Source of the DNA: Rhizobacter sp. Root1221
GTDB taxonomy: Bacteria > Pseudomonadota > Gammaproteobacteria > Burkholderiales > Burkholderiaceae_C
DNA: 64,000 nt
NCBI RefSeq assembly: GCF_001425785.1
Contig: NZ_LMDI01000025.1
Span: forward strand, 1-64,000
Direction: 5' to 3'
The notes beneath the pieces are model-generated. The model saw only the letters and a list, made by a program, of their open reading frames with translations, was not told the origin of the DNA and did not search any database. Every line of letters starts with the position of its first letter. Position 1 is the first letter of the stretch. The translations under genes and the position numbers were made by a program. This document shows positions 37,957 through 49,261 of this stretch, piece by piece.

Positions 37957-37976
37957 GGCCGACAACTATATTCAAA

Positions 37977-37998
37977 AAAGTCACAAATCAACGACTTT
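37977..37998. promoter_or_regulatory. Inverted repeat, candidate LysR operator of the aceB divergon
   Basis: Perfect arms AAAGTC and GACTTT with a 10-bp spacer, in the AT-rich gap between lysR and aceB, 20 bases before the LysR start. The geometry equals that of the efflux divergon site at 6918-6939, though the sequence differs. Confidence 0.5.
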
Positions 37999-38095
37999 GC
38001 AGGTTCTTAATGAAAGCCTGCGTCTCGAATAGAGTGGAAGGACTGATGCGCCGCAGGGCGCCCCCCGTTTCAACTCCTCGCTGAAAGACCGCACC

Positions 38096-39676
<1,581 letters not shown>

Positions 39677-39692
39677 TCGGGCGACCCGGGGT

Positions 39693-39710
39693 GCCCGGCG
39701 GAACCCGGGC
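39693..39710. terminator. GC hairpin downstream of aceB
   Basis: GCCCGG and CCGGGC arms around CGGAAC, 16 bases after the aceB stop, in the convergent gap with the orphan gene. No U tract; weak candidate. Confidence 0.3.
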
Positions 39711-39774
39711 TCGCGGGTGGTTTGATCTGCGGCTGCGATGTGGCTCGTCGATCAGACCAGGCGTTGCGAAGTTC

Positions 39775-40914
39775 TCATTTCATCTGTTCGAGTTCATCAC
39801 CTGTGAACTTCTCGAAGTTCGAAGAAAAGAAGTGAACCGGCACCCGGATTTCCGGGCGGTGGAATACAGACAACAGCGCGTTCATGCTTTGCGCCGAATC
39901 GCTATCAAGAAGCGATTCGGCCAAAGGGCGGGCGGCAGTCGGCGCGGACTTCGACGATGGCAGAGATGACAGCTTTTCGTTGACCGTCCTCAGCTTGCTG
40001 ATGAGAGAGAAGGCGGTCCCAGCGATAAAGTCCTCGCCGCTGAATATGTCGTTCAAGGCCTCCGGATCGTTCAGGTAGTCTCGCCAGTTGCGACCGTATC
40101 CGATCTCTTTGCGAATCACGTCGCGTTCGGCGTCGTTGAGCCCCGGGATGTAGCGGTCGATGTTCTTGTGTTCATCCACGTCAACGATGATGTCGTCCAG
40201 GGTGCCCCACGCAACTTGCCGGAATACCGGGGCGTCGAAGGGTACCCGGTATAACGTCTTGCCGAAACGGCTACTCAATTTCTGCGGTTCCTCGCCACAT
40301 TCAAGCGAAAAGAAGACGAAGTCTTGGTCTCCTTTGATGTGGCGGTCCGTATGGGTTGTGTTGTCCTGATTGAAGCTGATCCCGCGCTGATCGAGTTTGC
40401 TCCGGGAAAAGAGCGACATCGTGCTGACACTGGACGAAGGGTGATCAAGTTTCGCATCAGTGAAATGGGTGGCGAAGAACTGCTGGCGCGTGAAACGATC
40501 GAAGAAGTCGACTTCACCTTGGTTCAGCTTTCCCAGGCGCTTTCGCAATCGAGAGATGTTGATCGAAGACAGCTTGTCGACGGTCAGCGCTTCTTTGGGA
40601 CCCAGCAAGCCCGCCTTGCGCAAGAGTCCCGGCGCTACCGAAAATACGATGCCCGCCCGCATTCCCTGATAGGCCGGCTTGGCGATGTGCGCGCGCACAT
40701 GGCGACCAATCACATTGGCAGCTTGTTCTTGCACTTGTTCATTCGTTCGGGATGTCGTTGCCCGGTTCCGCGAAGACAGGCCGGCCAACGGACCGCCCTG
40801 GTCACGCCGATCCTGCGTTCTGCCAACGTGGGAGCTGTCGGGTTGCCGAACTGACCGATTCGTGCCGGATGTGCCGCCCGACGTGGCGTTTGCCCGCCCG
40901 ATGCAGTTGCCCAT
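39775..40914 (-). CDS. Orphan protein with N-terminal MGNC acylation motif, candidate secreted effector
   Basis: 379 residues, family not recognised. The protein begins MGNCIGRA, a eukaryotic-style N-myristoylation (Gly2) and palmitoylation (Cys4) motif, as in AvrPto-, HopF- and XopE-type type III effectors. Residues 1-65 are Ser/Thr/Gly/Arg/Gln-rich and look disordered; 7 of the first 50 are Ser and none of the first 12 is acidic. A folded part follows, with ATHFTD (148-153) and KGDQDFVFFSLE (194-205), spaced a little like ADP-ribosyltransferase cores, which is only a guess. No Sec signal or TM is seen. GC is low: 27 of the 60 bases from 39781. It is monocistronic, between aceB and a monooxygenase operon. 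The ribosome site is weak. Confidence 0.7.
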   Translation of the reverse strand: MGNCIGRANATSGGTSGTNRSVRQPDSSHVGRTQDRRDQGGPLAGLSSRNRATTSRTNEQVQEQAANVIGRHVRAHIAKPAYQGMRAGIVFSVAPGLLRKAGLLGPKEALTVDKLSSINISRLRKRLGKLNQGEVDFFDRFTRQQFFATHFTDAKLDHPSSSVSTMSLFSRSKLDQRGISFNQDNTTHTDRHIKGDQDFVFFSLECGEEPQKLSSRFGKTLYRVPFDAPVFRQVAWGTLDDIIVDVDEHKNIDRYIPGLNDAERDVIRKEIGYGRNWRDYLNDPEALNDIFSGEDFIAGTAFSLISKLRTVNEKLSSLPSSKSAPTAARPLAESLLDSDSAQSMNALLSVFHRPEIRVPVHFFSSNFEKFTGDELEQMK

Positions 40915-41161
40915 GATGCTGCTTCAGCCTGATTTGCAATGTTTCGATGATCCGAAATTCTTCCGAAGCACCGTATCGGAAACGCGAACGAACCAATGCA
41001 GAAGCGCAGGAACAAGAACCAGGCGATTGGGGCTCGGCCCCGACCTTGGGCGCTGGGCGGGTACGATGACTTCGTGAGCCAACATTTTGCTTTCACCCGG
41101 CGGCGCTCTCCGCCAACGCGCTGTGGCTCCTGTCGCATGAAACTCGCCGCGGAGCCATCGC

Positions 41162-42631
41162 GTGACCCGGCGTGACCTGCGCATCCTGATCCTCGGCGCC
41201 GGGTTCGCGGGACTGGGGGCTGCAGTGCGCCTCAAGCGGGAGGGCTTCCAGCGGCTCACCATCGTCGACCGAGGCGCCGAAGTGGGGGGCACCTGGCGCG
41301 ACAACACGTACCCCGGCTGCGCCTGCGACGTGCCGTCGCACCTGTACTCGTTTTCGTTCGACACGCAGTTCGACTGGTCCCGGCCCTATGCGCAGCAGCC
41401 GCAGATCCTCGCGTACCTGAACCACATCGCCGACACCCACGGCCTGCGCCCGCACCTGCGGCTGCACACGGAGGTGGAACGGTCGGTGTGGGACGACACG
41501 CGGCAGGTCTGGCAGGTTCACCTCGCCGGCGGTGACGTGCTGGAGGCCGATGTGCTGGTGAGCGGCATCGGGGCCCTCGTGAACCCGAAGCTGCCCGACC
41601 TGCCGGGGCTCGCGAGCTTCACCGGGCCGGTGTTCCATTCGGCCCGTTGGCGCCACGACGTGGACCTCGCTGGCCGGCGTGTGGCCCTGATCGGCACCGG
41701 CGCGAGCGCGGTGCAGATCGCCCCGGCGCTGGCGCCGGTCACCGCGCACCTGACCGTGTTCCAGCGCACCGCCCCGTGGGTCATGCCCCGTCCGGACACC
41801 CCGTACGGCCCGTTCCGGCGCTGGTTGCACCGCCGCGTGCCGGGGTTGCTGCGGGCCAACCGGTGGCGCATCTGGGCGTTCAACGAGGTCGTCACGGCCG
41901 GGTTCCTGGGCCACCGCGGCATGGCTTGGCTGATGCGGCGCGTGGCGCTGCGCCATCTGCACCGCCAGCTGAGCGACCCGGACTTGATCGCCCGCGCCAT
42001 GCCCGGCTATGCCACCGGTTGCAAACGCGTGCTCGTGAGCGACACCTGGTACCCGACGCTGCAGCGGCGCGATGTGTCGCTGGTGACCGAGGGCATCGAC
42101 CGCATCGTGCCCGAGGGCATCGTCACGCGCGACGGGCAGCTGCACCCGGCCGATGCGATCGTGTTCGGCACCGGGTTTGTCGTCACCGCGCTCACCCACA
42201 CCCGGGGCCGCGGCGGCCGGGACCTGGCGGCGCAGTGGATGCGCGCCGCGACCACGTGGCTGGGCATCTCGACCCCCGGCTTCCCGAACCTGTTCACGCT
42301 GCTCGGGCCCGGCACGGGCCTCGGCTCCAACTCCATCGTGTTCATGCTCGAGGCCCAGATGAACCATGTCGTGCGGGCCGTGCGCCACCTCGCCGCCCAG
42401 CCCGGCGCCGTGGAGGTGCGGGAGGACGCGGCGGCCGCGAGCTACGCCGGCGTGCAGCGGCGCATGAAGGGCACGGTGTGGGCGTCCGGGGGCTGCCGCA
42501 GCTGGTACCAGTCGGCCGACGGCCGAATCGACACGCTGTGGCCCGATTTCACGTGGAAATACTGGCGCCGCACGCGACAATTCGACCCTGCCATCTACCA
42601 AGCCCATCCCGCACCGGGGTCGCGTTCATGA
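41162..42631 (+). CDS. Flavin-dependent monooxygenase, Baeyer-Villiger type
   Basis: 489 residues. FAD Rossmann motif GAGFAG (12-17), GGTWRDNTYPGCACDVPSH as in Baeyer-Villiger monooxygenases, fingerprint FTGPVFHSARW (153-163), and NADPH motif GTGASA (178-183). It would oxidise a ketone or soft nucleophile with NADPH and O2; the substrate is unknown. It starts with GTG, with GGAG seven bases before. Its stop overlaps the next start (ATGA). It is first in a three-gene operon. Confidence 0.92.
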   Translation: MTRRDLRILILGAGFAGLGAAVRLKREGFQRLTIVDRGAEVGGTWRDNTYPGCACDVPSHLYSFSFDTQFDWSRPYAQQPQILAYLNHIADTHGLRPHLRLHTEVERSVWDDTRQVWQVHLAGGDVLEADVLVSGIGALVNPKLPDLPGLASFTGPVFHSARWRHDVDLAGRRVALIGTGASAVQIAPALAPVTAHLTVFQRTAPWVMPRPDTPYGPFRRWLHRRVPGLLRANRWRIWAFNEVVTAGFLGHRGMAWLMRRVALRHLHRQLSDPDLIARAMPGYATGCKRVLVSDTWYPTLQRRDVSLVTEGIDRIVPEGIVTRDGQLHPADAIVFGTGFVVTALTHTRGRGGRDLAAQWMRAATTWLGISTPGFPNLFTLLGPGTGLGSNSIVFMLEAQMNHVVRAVRHLAAQPGAVEVREDAAAASYAGVQRRMKGTVWASGGCRSWYQSADGRIDTLWPDFTWKYWRRTRQFDPAIYQAHPAPGSRS

Positions 42632-43854
42632 ACCTGTCTGCCGAGCACCTGCCTCCTTCGTGTGATGTCCTCGTTGTCGGCGCCGGCCCGGCCGGCAGCG
42701 CCGCGGCCATCCAGCTCGCCCATGGCGGGCTCGACGTGGTGCTGGTGGACCAGCACACGTTCCCGCGCGACAAGGTGTGCGGTGACGCGCTGATCCCCGA
42801 CGCCCAAGCCGCGCTGCGGCGCCTGGGCATGTTCCGCGCGGTGATGGCCAAGGCGCGCCGCGTGGCCCACGTGGGATGCGTGGCGCCGCGTGGCGGGCGT
42901 GTCGACGTGCCGGGCTCGCTGGCCGTGCTGCCGCGCCGGGTGCTCGACGACATGCTGTGCCGCGCCGCCGTGCTGTCGGGGGCGCGCATGGTGGCGCCGG
43001 CCCGGTTCGTCGAGCCGCTGGTCGAGGCGGGCCGTGTGGTGGGGGCGCGCCTGCGTGGCGGCCAGACCGTGCGCGACGTGCGGGCCCGCTGGGTGGTGCT
43101 CGCCACCGGCGCCGTACCGCAGGCCCTGATGGCGGCCGGCGTGTGCGAGCGGCAGTTGCCGAGCGGCGTCGCGTTGCGCGGCTACGTGCGCAACGCGGCG
43201 ATGGAGGGCAAGCTCGAGTCCCTCGACATCGTCTGGGACCGCACGCTGCGCCCCGGCTACGGCTGGATCTTCCCGTGTGGCGACGGCCTCTTCAACATCG
43301 GCGTGGGCGTGGCCCAGAGCCACCGCGCGCTCGCCGGTGGGGGCGCCAGGAAGCGCGGCGACGCCAACCTGCGCGAGATCTTCGACACGTTCACCACCAT
43401 CTACCCGCCGGCCCGCGAGCTGATGGCCGGCGGCCAGCTGGAGGGCGAGCTGAAGGGGGCGCCGCTGCGTTTCACGCTGGAAGGGTCGGCGTGGTCGCGT
43501 GACGGCCTGCTCGTCACCGGCGAGGCGGCCGGCAGCACCTACTCGTTCACGGGCGAAGGCATCGGCAAGGCGTTGGAGACCGGCATGCTGTGCGCCGAGG
43601 CCATCCTCGGTTCGGGCGACGACGAGATGATCCGCAGCGACTACGACAACAGCCTGAAGCGCCTCAAGCCCCGGTTCGACCTGTACGAACGCGCGAACCA
43701 CGTCAACGCGCACCCGTGGCTGATGGACCTGCTCGTGTGGCGGGCCCGCCAGAACCCCCGGCTCGTCGAGCGCATGAGCGGCGTGCTCGACGAAACCAGC
43801 AACCCCGGCAGCCTCGTCAGCCTGCGTGGCATGGCGAAACTGTTCCTCCGGTGA
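42628..43854 (+). CDS. FAD-dependent oxidoreductase, geranylgeranyl reductase family
   Basis: 408 residues. GAGPAG (18-23) and the FAD-binding PRDKVCGDALIPDA stretch, then GEAAGSTYSFTGEGIGKALETG near 290, place it in the geranylgeranyl reductase/halogenase-like flavoprotein family that reduces or hydroxylates isoprenoid or ring substrates. The ATG overlaps the monooxygenase stop. It probably acts on the same compound as its neighbours. No TM helix is seen, though such enzymes often sit at membranes. Confidence 0.92.
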   Translation: MNLSAEHLPPSCDVLVVGAGPAGSAAAIQLAHGGLDVVLVDQHTFPRDKVCGDALIPDAQAALRRLGMFRAVMAKARRVAHVGCVAPRGGRVDVPGSLAVLPRRVLDDMLCRAAVLSGARMVAPARFVEPLVEAGRVVGARLRGGQTVRDVRARWVVLATGAVPQALMAAGVCERQLPSGVALRGYVRNAAMEGKLESLDIVWDRTLRPGYGWIFPCGDGLFNIGVGVAQSHRALAGGGARKRGDANLREIFDTFTTIYPPARELMAGGQLEGELKGAPLRFTLEGSAWSRDGLLVTGEAAGSTYSFTGEGIGKALETGMLCAEAILGSGDDEMIRSDYDNSLKRLKPRFDLYERANHVNAHPWLMDLLVWRARQNPRLVERMSGVLDETSNPGSLVSLRGMAKLFLR

Positions 43855-43861
43855 CTCGACC

Positions 43862-44614
43862 ATGTGCCAACTGCTGGGCATGAACGCCAATACCGCCACC
43901 GACCTGGTGTTCAGCTTCACCGGGTTCGCGCGGCGCGCCGAGGAACACAAGGACGGCTTCGGCATCGCGTTCTTCGAAGGGGCGGGCGTGCGCCTGTTCG
44001 TCGATGCACAAAGCGCGAGCACGTCGCCGGTTGCGCAGATGGTGCGCAGCTACCCCATCCGCAGCAGCCACATCATTGCCCACATCCGCAAGGCCACGCA
44101 GGGGGCCGTGCTGCTCGAGAACACCCACCCGTTCGTGCGCGAGCTGTGGGGGCGCTACTGGGTGTTCGCCCACAACGGCAACCTCGTCGACTTCCACCCG
44201 CGCCTGCACGCCGCGTTCCGCCCGGTGGGGTCCACCGACAGCGAACGCGCCTTCTGCTGGCTGATGCAGGAACTCTCGAAGGCGCACGCGAGCGTCCCGT
44301 CCATCGATGAGCTCACCGCCACGCTGGCCGAACTCGCGCCGCAGGCCGCGCGCCATGGCACGTTCAACTTCATGCTGAGCAACGGCCAGGCCTTGTGGGC
44401 CCACTGCTCCACGAACCTCCACTACATCGAACGCCGCCACCCGTTCGGCCGCGCCCGCCTGCAAGACGAGGACATGAGCGTCGACTTCTCCGACGTCACC
44501 ACGCCGGACGACCGGGTGGCCATCGTGGTCACGGAACCGCTCACGCAGGACGAGGCGTGGACGCAGATGCGCGCGGGGGAACTGAAAGTGTTCGTGGATG
44601 GGGTGGGGCGTTGA
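43862..44614 (+). CDS. Class II glutamine amidotransferase, YafJ-like
   Basis: 250 residues. Cys2 after the initiator Met would be the N-terminal nucleophile (MCQLLGMNAN). HIRKATQGAVLLENTHPF and VFAHNGNL are class II amidotransferase motifs that bind glutamine. The family includes YafJ and EgtC relatives; its acceptor is not known. It lies seven bases after the reductase gene and completes the operon. No stand-alone synthetase is nearby. Confidence 0.92.
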   Translation: MCQLLGMNANTATDLVFSFTGFARRAEEHKDGFGIAFFEGAGVRLFVDAQSASTSPVAQMVRSYPIRSSHIIAHIRKATQGAVLLENTHPFVRELWGRYWVFAHNGNLVDFHPRLHAAFRPVGSTDSERAFCWLMQELSKAHASVPSIDELTATLAELAPQAARHGTFNFMLSNGQALWAHCSTNLHYIERRHPFGRARLQDEDMSVDFSDVTTPDDRVAIVVTEPLTQDEAWTQMRAGELKVFVDGVGR

Positions 44615-44848
44615 GCCCCGGTCCGACGATGGCGCCGGGAGCGCGCTGATCCAGGAACGCCAGGATGTTTCGAACTCACGCCCCCGGTCGCGGGTCGAAG
44701 CTGCGTTCGCAACAGGTTCGCCAAGGTTTCGATCTCGATTCGACGTGGCGCACGCTGTGCAGGGGAGAGAAAACACGGGTACGTCGCGCTGACAAACCCG
44801 GGAAAATCAGTACCTAAACGACGCCCGGGCTCCGCCCGGCGAGGGGCC

Positions 44849-47614
44849 ATGCCAACCAGTCTTCGCGCAGCCAGTTTGCACACGAAGCTGATGCTTGCGC
44901 TCGCGGTGGTCGTCTGCGTGATGGCCGTCGTCTCGGTCGCGCTGCTGACCGGGCGTGAGCGTGAGCGGCGCATGCATGAGCTCGATGCGCGCGCCGAGCG
45001 GATCGCGGCCCTCTTCAGCCGCTCGCTCGTGTCCACGCTCTGGACGGTCGACTGGGGCTCCATCAAGGGCCAGCTCGAGGCGGTCGCCTCCAACCCGGAG
45101 GTCGTGCATATCCGCGTGACGGCGGTCAACCACGGCACCGTCGCCGAGGTCGTGCGACAGCCCGATGCGGATCTGTCGCGCGCGGTGATCCACCGCCGCC
45201 CGATCGTCTACACGCCGCCCGGCGGACCGCCGCAGACGCTCGGCGAAGTGGAGGCCGCGTTCACACGCGCCATCGCCGAGCGCGCGCTCGAGGAGGCTCG
45301 CACCACGATCGCCGCGTTGATCGTCACCGTGATGCTGGTGGTCTACGTCGTCACCTTCTGGCTGCTGCGCCGCCTGGTGACCCGGCCGATCGTGCAGATG
45401 CAGGCCACGATCGACCGCATTTCGTCGGGTGACCTGACCGCCCGCTGCGACGTGCGAAGCCACGACGAGTTCGGCCGGCTCGGGGAGCGGGTCAACACGA
45501 TGGCCGATGCGCTGGACCGGTCGACGCTGCGGCTGCGCGAGCATCTGGACACGCTGGAGCACGCGGTCCAGGATCGCACCGCGCAGCTCGAGGACGCCAA
45601 GGAGCGCGCCGAGATCGCCAACCGCGCGAAAAGCGATTTCCTCGCGAACATGAGCCACGAGGTCCGCACGCCGATGAACGCCATCCTCGGCATGTCGCAC
45701 CTGGCGCTGCAGACCGGGCTCAGCGCGCGACAGGAGAACTACGTCCGCAAGATCAACGCCTCGGCCGAGGCGCTGCTCGGCATCGTCAACGACATCCTCG
45801 ACTTCTCGAAGATCGAGGCCGGCAAGCTGGACATCGAACGTGCCGACCTCGACCTCGGCGCGGTGCTCGACAACTTCGCCCATGTCGTCGGACTGAAGGC
45901 CGAGGAGAAGGGGCTGGAGCTGCTGTTCGTCGAGCCGCCGGACCTGCCGACCGCGCTGATCGGGGATTCGCTGCGCCTCGGCCAGGTGCTCCTGAACCTG
46001 GGAAGCAACGCGGTCAAGTTCACCGAGCGGGGCGAGGTGATCCTGGCGCTGTCGGTGGCCGAACGCGGCGACGGCTGGGTCGCACTGCGCTTCGAGGTGC
46101 GCGACACCGGCGTGGGCATCGATGCGGACCAGCAGCAGCGGCTGTTCCTGCCGTTCGAGCAGGCCGACGCATCGACCAGCCGGCGCTACGGCGGCACCGG
46201 CCTTGGCCTGGCGATCTGCCGCCAGCTTGTGCGCCTGCTGGGCGGCGAACTCGAGATGGCGAGCGAGCCGGGCCGGGGTAGCCGCTTCTTCTTCACGCTC
46301 CGCATGGAACTGCAGCCCGCAACCGCGGCCGCGACACCGCTGCGTGCGGACGGTCTGCGCGGCAGGTGCGCACTTGCCGTCGACGACAACGCGGCGGCGC
46401 GCGAAGTGCTCGCCGAAATGCTCACCTCGCTCGGCTTGCGGCCCGACGTCGCCGCGGACGGCAGCGAGGCACTCGCGAAGGTGGCCCGCGAGCAGAGCCG
46501 CGGCCGACCGTACGACTTCATCCTGCTCGACTGGAAGATGCCGGGCATGGACGGCGTCGAATGCGCCCGCCGCATCGCCGGGACCGCTGCGCCCGGCGCG
46601 CGGCCGCCCACCGTGCTGATGCTCACGGCCTTCTCGCGCGAGGAGGTGGTGCGGCGCATCGACGAGTCTGGCGTCCGGGTGGACGGCATGCTGCACAAGC
46701 CGGTGACGCCGTCGACGCTGCTCGACGCCTGCTGCCGGGCGCTGGGCTTCGCGTCGCCGGCCCCGCCGAGGTCCGTGCGGCGCAAGGGCGTCCAGACGGC
46801 GAACCGGGCCCAGCTGAAGGGCGCGCGCCTGCTGCTCGTCGAGGACAACGAGATCAACCGCGAACTCGCGCTCGACCTGCTGCGCCGCGAAGGCATCACG
46901 GTGGAGGTCGCTTGCGACGGGCGCGAGGCGCTCGAGGCCTTGCGCGAGAGCCGCTTCGACGCCGTCCTGATGGACTGCCAGATGCCGGTGATGGACGGCT
47001 ACGCCGCCACCCGCGCGTTGCGCGAGCGCGCCGAGCTGCGTGACCTGCCGGTGATCGCGATGACGGCCAACGCGATGGTCGGCGACAAGGAGAAGGTGCT
47101 CGCGTGCGGGATGAACGACCACATCGCCAAGCCGATCGACATCGAGCAGCTCTTCGGGACGCTGGTTCGATGGATCGCACCGATGCGCGCCGCCGCTTCG
47201 CCGCCGGCACCGCAGGCGCCGGCCGCATCGGCCGCCGGCGTCCACGCGCTGCCGGGCATCGATGCGAACGCCGCACTCGACCGGCTTGGCGGCGATGAGC
47301 CGGTGTTCAGGCGCACGCTGCTGCGCTTCCTCGCCGCCTATCGCGACTTCGTCACGCAGTTCACCGACGCTTGTGCCACCGGCGACGCGGATCGGGCACG
47401 GCGCATGGCGCACGACCTGCAGTCCGTGGCCGGCACGCTGGGCATGCATGGATTGCAGGAGCGCGCCCGCGCACTGGAGGAAGCCTGCACGGCCGGCAGC
47501 GACCCCCGGGTGCTCGCCCGGCTCGACGACGTGTCCGGCACGATCCGGCCGATCCTGGACGGCCTCGAAGCGTGGCACAGCCAGCAGGCGGCCTCGCCTG
47601 CGGGAATGACCTGA
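44849..47614 (+). CDS. Hybrid histidine kinase with two receivers and Hpt
   Basis: 921 residues: TM at about 15-34, small periplasmic domain 36-150, TM at about 154-174, HAMP at 175-228, coiled coil, HisKA with [14 protein letters not shown] (His270), HATPase ([14 protein letters not shown]), REC1 (Asp561 in [11 protein letters not shown]), REC2 (Asp709 in [11 protein letters not shown]) and C-terminal Hpt (His855 in [10 protein letters not shown]). This is a complete BvgS-like phosphorelay with an extra receiver. It is followed by a binding-protein gene; no separate DNA-binding regulator is adjacent. Preceded by a 234-bp gap with no evident gene. Confidence 0.93.
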   Translation: MPTSLRAASLHTKLMLALAVVVCVMAVVSVALLTGRERERRMHELDARAERIAALFSRSLVSTLWTVDWGSIKGQLEAVASNPEVVHIRVTAVNHGTVAEVVRQPDADLSRAVIHRRPIVYTPPGGPPQTLGEVEAAFTRAIAERALEEARTTIAALIVTVMLVVYVVTFWLLRRLVTRPIVQMQATIDRISSGDLTARCDVRSHDEFGRLGERVNTMADALDRSTLRLREHLDTLEHAVQDRTAQLEDAKERAEIANRAKSDFLANMSHEVRTPMNAILGMSHLALQTGLSARQENYVRKINASAEALLGIVNDILDFSKIEAGKLDIERADLDLGAVLDNFAHVVGLKAEEKGLELLFVEPPDLPTALIGDSLRLGQVLLNLGSNAVKFTERGEVILALSVAERGDGWVALRFEVRDTGVGIDADQQQRLFLPFEQADASTSRRYGGTGLGLAICRQLVRLLGGELEMASEPGRGSRFFFTLRMELQPATAAATPLRADGLRGRCALAVDDNAAAREVLAEMLTSLGLRPDVAADGSEALAKVAREQSRGRPYDFILLDWKMPGMDGVECARRIAGTAAPGARPPTVLMLTAFSREEVVRRIDESGVRVDGMLHKPVTPSTLLDACCRALGFASPAPPRSVRRKGVQTANRAQLKGARLLLVEDNEINRELALDLLRREGITVEVACDGREALEALRESRFDAVLMDCQMPVMDGYAATRALRERAELRDLPVIAMTANAMVGDKEKVLACGMNDHIAKPIDIEQLFGTLVRWIAPMRAAASPPAPQAPAASAAGVHALPGIDANAALDRLGGDEPVFRRTLLRFLAAYRDFVTQFTDACATGDADRARRMAHDLQSVAGTLGMHGLQERARALEEACTAGSDPRVLARLDDVSGTIRPILDGLEAWHSQQAASPAGMT

Positions 47615-47624
47615 AGGAGTTCGC

Positions 47625-48395
47625 ATGCATCAACGATCCTCTCTCGTGCCCTCGCGATCCGGCGTGACGCGACGGCGCCTCGCGGCCCTCGGCGGCGCGT
47701 GCCTGTTGGCGCCGTTCGGCATCGCGCGTGCCCAGCCGGCACTGCGGCTGGCGCGCCTGGAGAACGTGCCGGACCAGGCGCTCGGCGCCGAGATCCTGAA
47801 GGTGGTCTACGGTCGGCTCGGGATCCCGGTCGAGTTCGTCGACCTGCCGGCCAAGCGCTCGCTGCTCGAGTCGAGCGAGGGACGCGTCGACGGCGAAGTG
47901 CAGCGCATCCTCGCGGTGCAGACGCAGTACCCCACGCTGATCCCGCTGCATCCTTCGTTCAACTACATCGAGCCGTCGGCCTTCGTGAAGGACGTGGCGC
48001 TGCGCGCCGAGGGCTGGCCCTCGCTCGCGCCGCACTCGGTGGGCATCGTCCGCGGCGTCGGCTCGTCGGAGGCCGGCACCCGGGGAATGTCGCGTGTCGA
48101 GGCGGTCAGCACGATGGATCAGCTGATGCAGGCGCTCGCCGCGGGCCGCTACGAGGTGGCGGTCAACGACCGCTTCAGCGGCCTGCTGATCATCCAGCGC
48201 CTGGGCCTCGGCGGGGTCGTGCGGGTGGTCGATCCGCCGCTCCAGAACATCCCGCTGCACCACTTCCTGCACGAGCGGCACCGCGCGCTGGTGCCTCGCA
48301 TCGAGCAGGTCCTTCGCAGCATGCAGGCCAGCGGCGAACTGCAGCGGGTGCGGCAGGACGCCGTCGCGGCGATGTTGGGCAGCGCCCGGCGCTGA
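47625..48395 (+). CDS. Periplasmic solute-binding protein (SBP_bac_3-like), probable sensor partner
   Basis: 256 residues: a TRRRLAAL twin-Arg/Sec-type signal to about residue 37 (IARAQ), then a family-3 extracellular solute-binding fold (VYGRLGIPVEFVDLPAKRSLLESSEGRVDGEV, FVKDVALRAEGW, VSTMDQLMQALAAGRYEVAVNDRF). It is 10 bases after the hybrid kinase and there are no permease or ATPase genes, so it probably hands a ligand signal to the kinase rather than feeding a transporter. The ligand is unknown. Confidence 0.88.
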   Translation: MHQRSSLVPSRSGVTRRRLAALGGACLLAPFGIARAQPALRLARLENVPDQALGAEILKVVYGRLGIPVEFVDLPAKRSLLESSEGRVDGEVQRILAVQTQYPTLIPLHPSFNYIEPSAFVKDVALRAEGWPSLAPHSVGIVRGVGSSEAGTRGMSRVEAVSTMDQLMQALAAGRYEVAVNDRFSGLLIIQRLGLGGVVRVVDPPLQNIPLHHFLHERHRALVPRIEQVLRSMQASGELQRVRQDAVAAMLGSARR

Positions 48396-48435
48396 GCGGC
48401 TGACGTGCCCGGCGCCGCCCGCCTGGGCGCCGCGT

Positions 48436-49161
48436 TCAGTCGTCGTCGCGGCCCAGTTCGGTGCTCGACGCCTGGCGCGGCAGCACCGGCGCCTCGCTCA
48501 TGGCCTCGCGCCACACCTTCTTCGGGATGAAGGTGCGCAACTGCTCGATGGCCTTGGCGATCAGCTGCGGGTGCAGCTCGTGCGCGACGCCGGGCAGCAC
48601 GTCGGCCGTCACGTCGCCGCCCAGGGCCACCAGGCGTTCGGCGGAGTCGATGGCGGGGCCCGGAGGTACCACCTGGTCGAGCAGGCCGTGCAGCAGGTGC
48701 ACCGTGGTGTCTTCCGGTGCGTGTTCGGGCGGGGTGGCATGGCGGCCGCAGAACGCGATGACGCGGCCCGCCAGGTGGGGCTCGGCCTGCACGGCTTCGA
48801 GTGCCAGGATGGCGCCCTGCGAAAACCCGAAGATCGCGGTGTGCTGCCACGGCAGCTGGAACCGCATGGCCAGCGAGCGCACCACGCTGGTGAACTCGGG
48901 CAGGGCGGCAGCCACCCGTTCCCGGCGCAGGTCTTCGGTGAGGCCCATCGGCGAGAACCACTGGTAGCCCGGCCGGCCCGACGTGGGGCCCTCGTAGGGC
49001 CTGGGGGCGTTCACCGACACCACCGCGGCCTGCGGGTACTCGGCAGCCAGCGCCTCGGCCAGCGGTTTCATCGCGTCGGCGTTCAGCCCCACACCGTGGA
49101 ACAGCACGAACAGCAGTTGCGGGGCGCCCGATGCGGGCAGGATCTCGACGGTGGCACTCAT
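48436..49161 (-). CDS. Carboxylesterase/phospholipase, YpfH-like alpha/beta-hydrolase
   Basis: 241 residues, complete triad: GFSQG (Ser114), Asp in GLLDQVVPP, His in PGVAHELHP. FHGVGLNADAMKPLAEAL and YQWFSPMGL are typical of the YpfH/carboxylesterase 2 group acting on short acyl or aryl esters. Cytoplasmic, with no signal. Start at MSATVEILPAS, the family start. It converges on the binding-protein gene and is followed on the left by a GGCGCC-rich gap. Confidence 0.9.
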   Translation of the reverse strand: MSATVEILPASGAPQLLFVLFHGVGLNADAMKPLAEALAAEYPQAAVVSVNAPRPYEGPTSGRPGYQWFSPMGLTEDLRRERVAAALPEFTSVVRSLAMRFQLPWQHTAIFGFSQGAILALEAVQAEPHLAGRVIAFCGRHATPPEHAPEDTTVHLLHGLLDQVVPPGPAIDSAERLVALGGDVTADVLPGVAHELHPQLIAKAIEQLRTFIPKKVWREAMSEAPVLPRQASSTELGRDDD

Positions 49162-49261
49162 GGGGCAGGGAATTGGCGCAAAGCGACAGTGTGCCTGCCC
49201 CGGCCGCCCCATGCAAAACGGTGCCCGAAGGCGCCGCTCTGGCGGGAGGGTCGAACGGGGG

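Noticed and set aside
40963-40992. hrpII/PIP-like box upstream of the MGNC gene
   Set aside because: TTCG repeats are present, but spacing is 17 between TTCG units (consensus 16) or 16 between TTCGC/TTCGG (consensus 15); not accepted as a promoter, only mentioned in the finding.
41647-42627. In-frame 5' extension of the geranylgeranyl-reductase-family gene
   Set aside because: Overlaps the monooxygenase in another frame and reads as Arg/Ala/Pro-rich noise; the ATG at 42628 has a normal flavoprotein start.
44665-44730. tRNA-like stretch with TTTCGAACTCACG
   Set aside because: No matching acceptor and anticodon stems could be built around it.
44807-47626. Minus-strand frame of about 940 codons opposite the hybrid kinase
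   Set aside because: Antisense artefact of codon bias; no domains, no start context.
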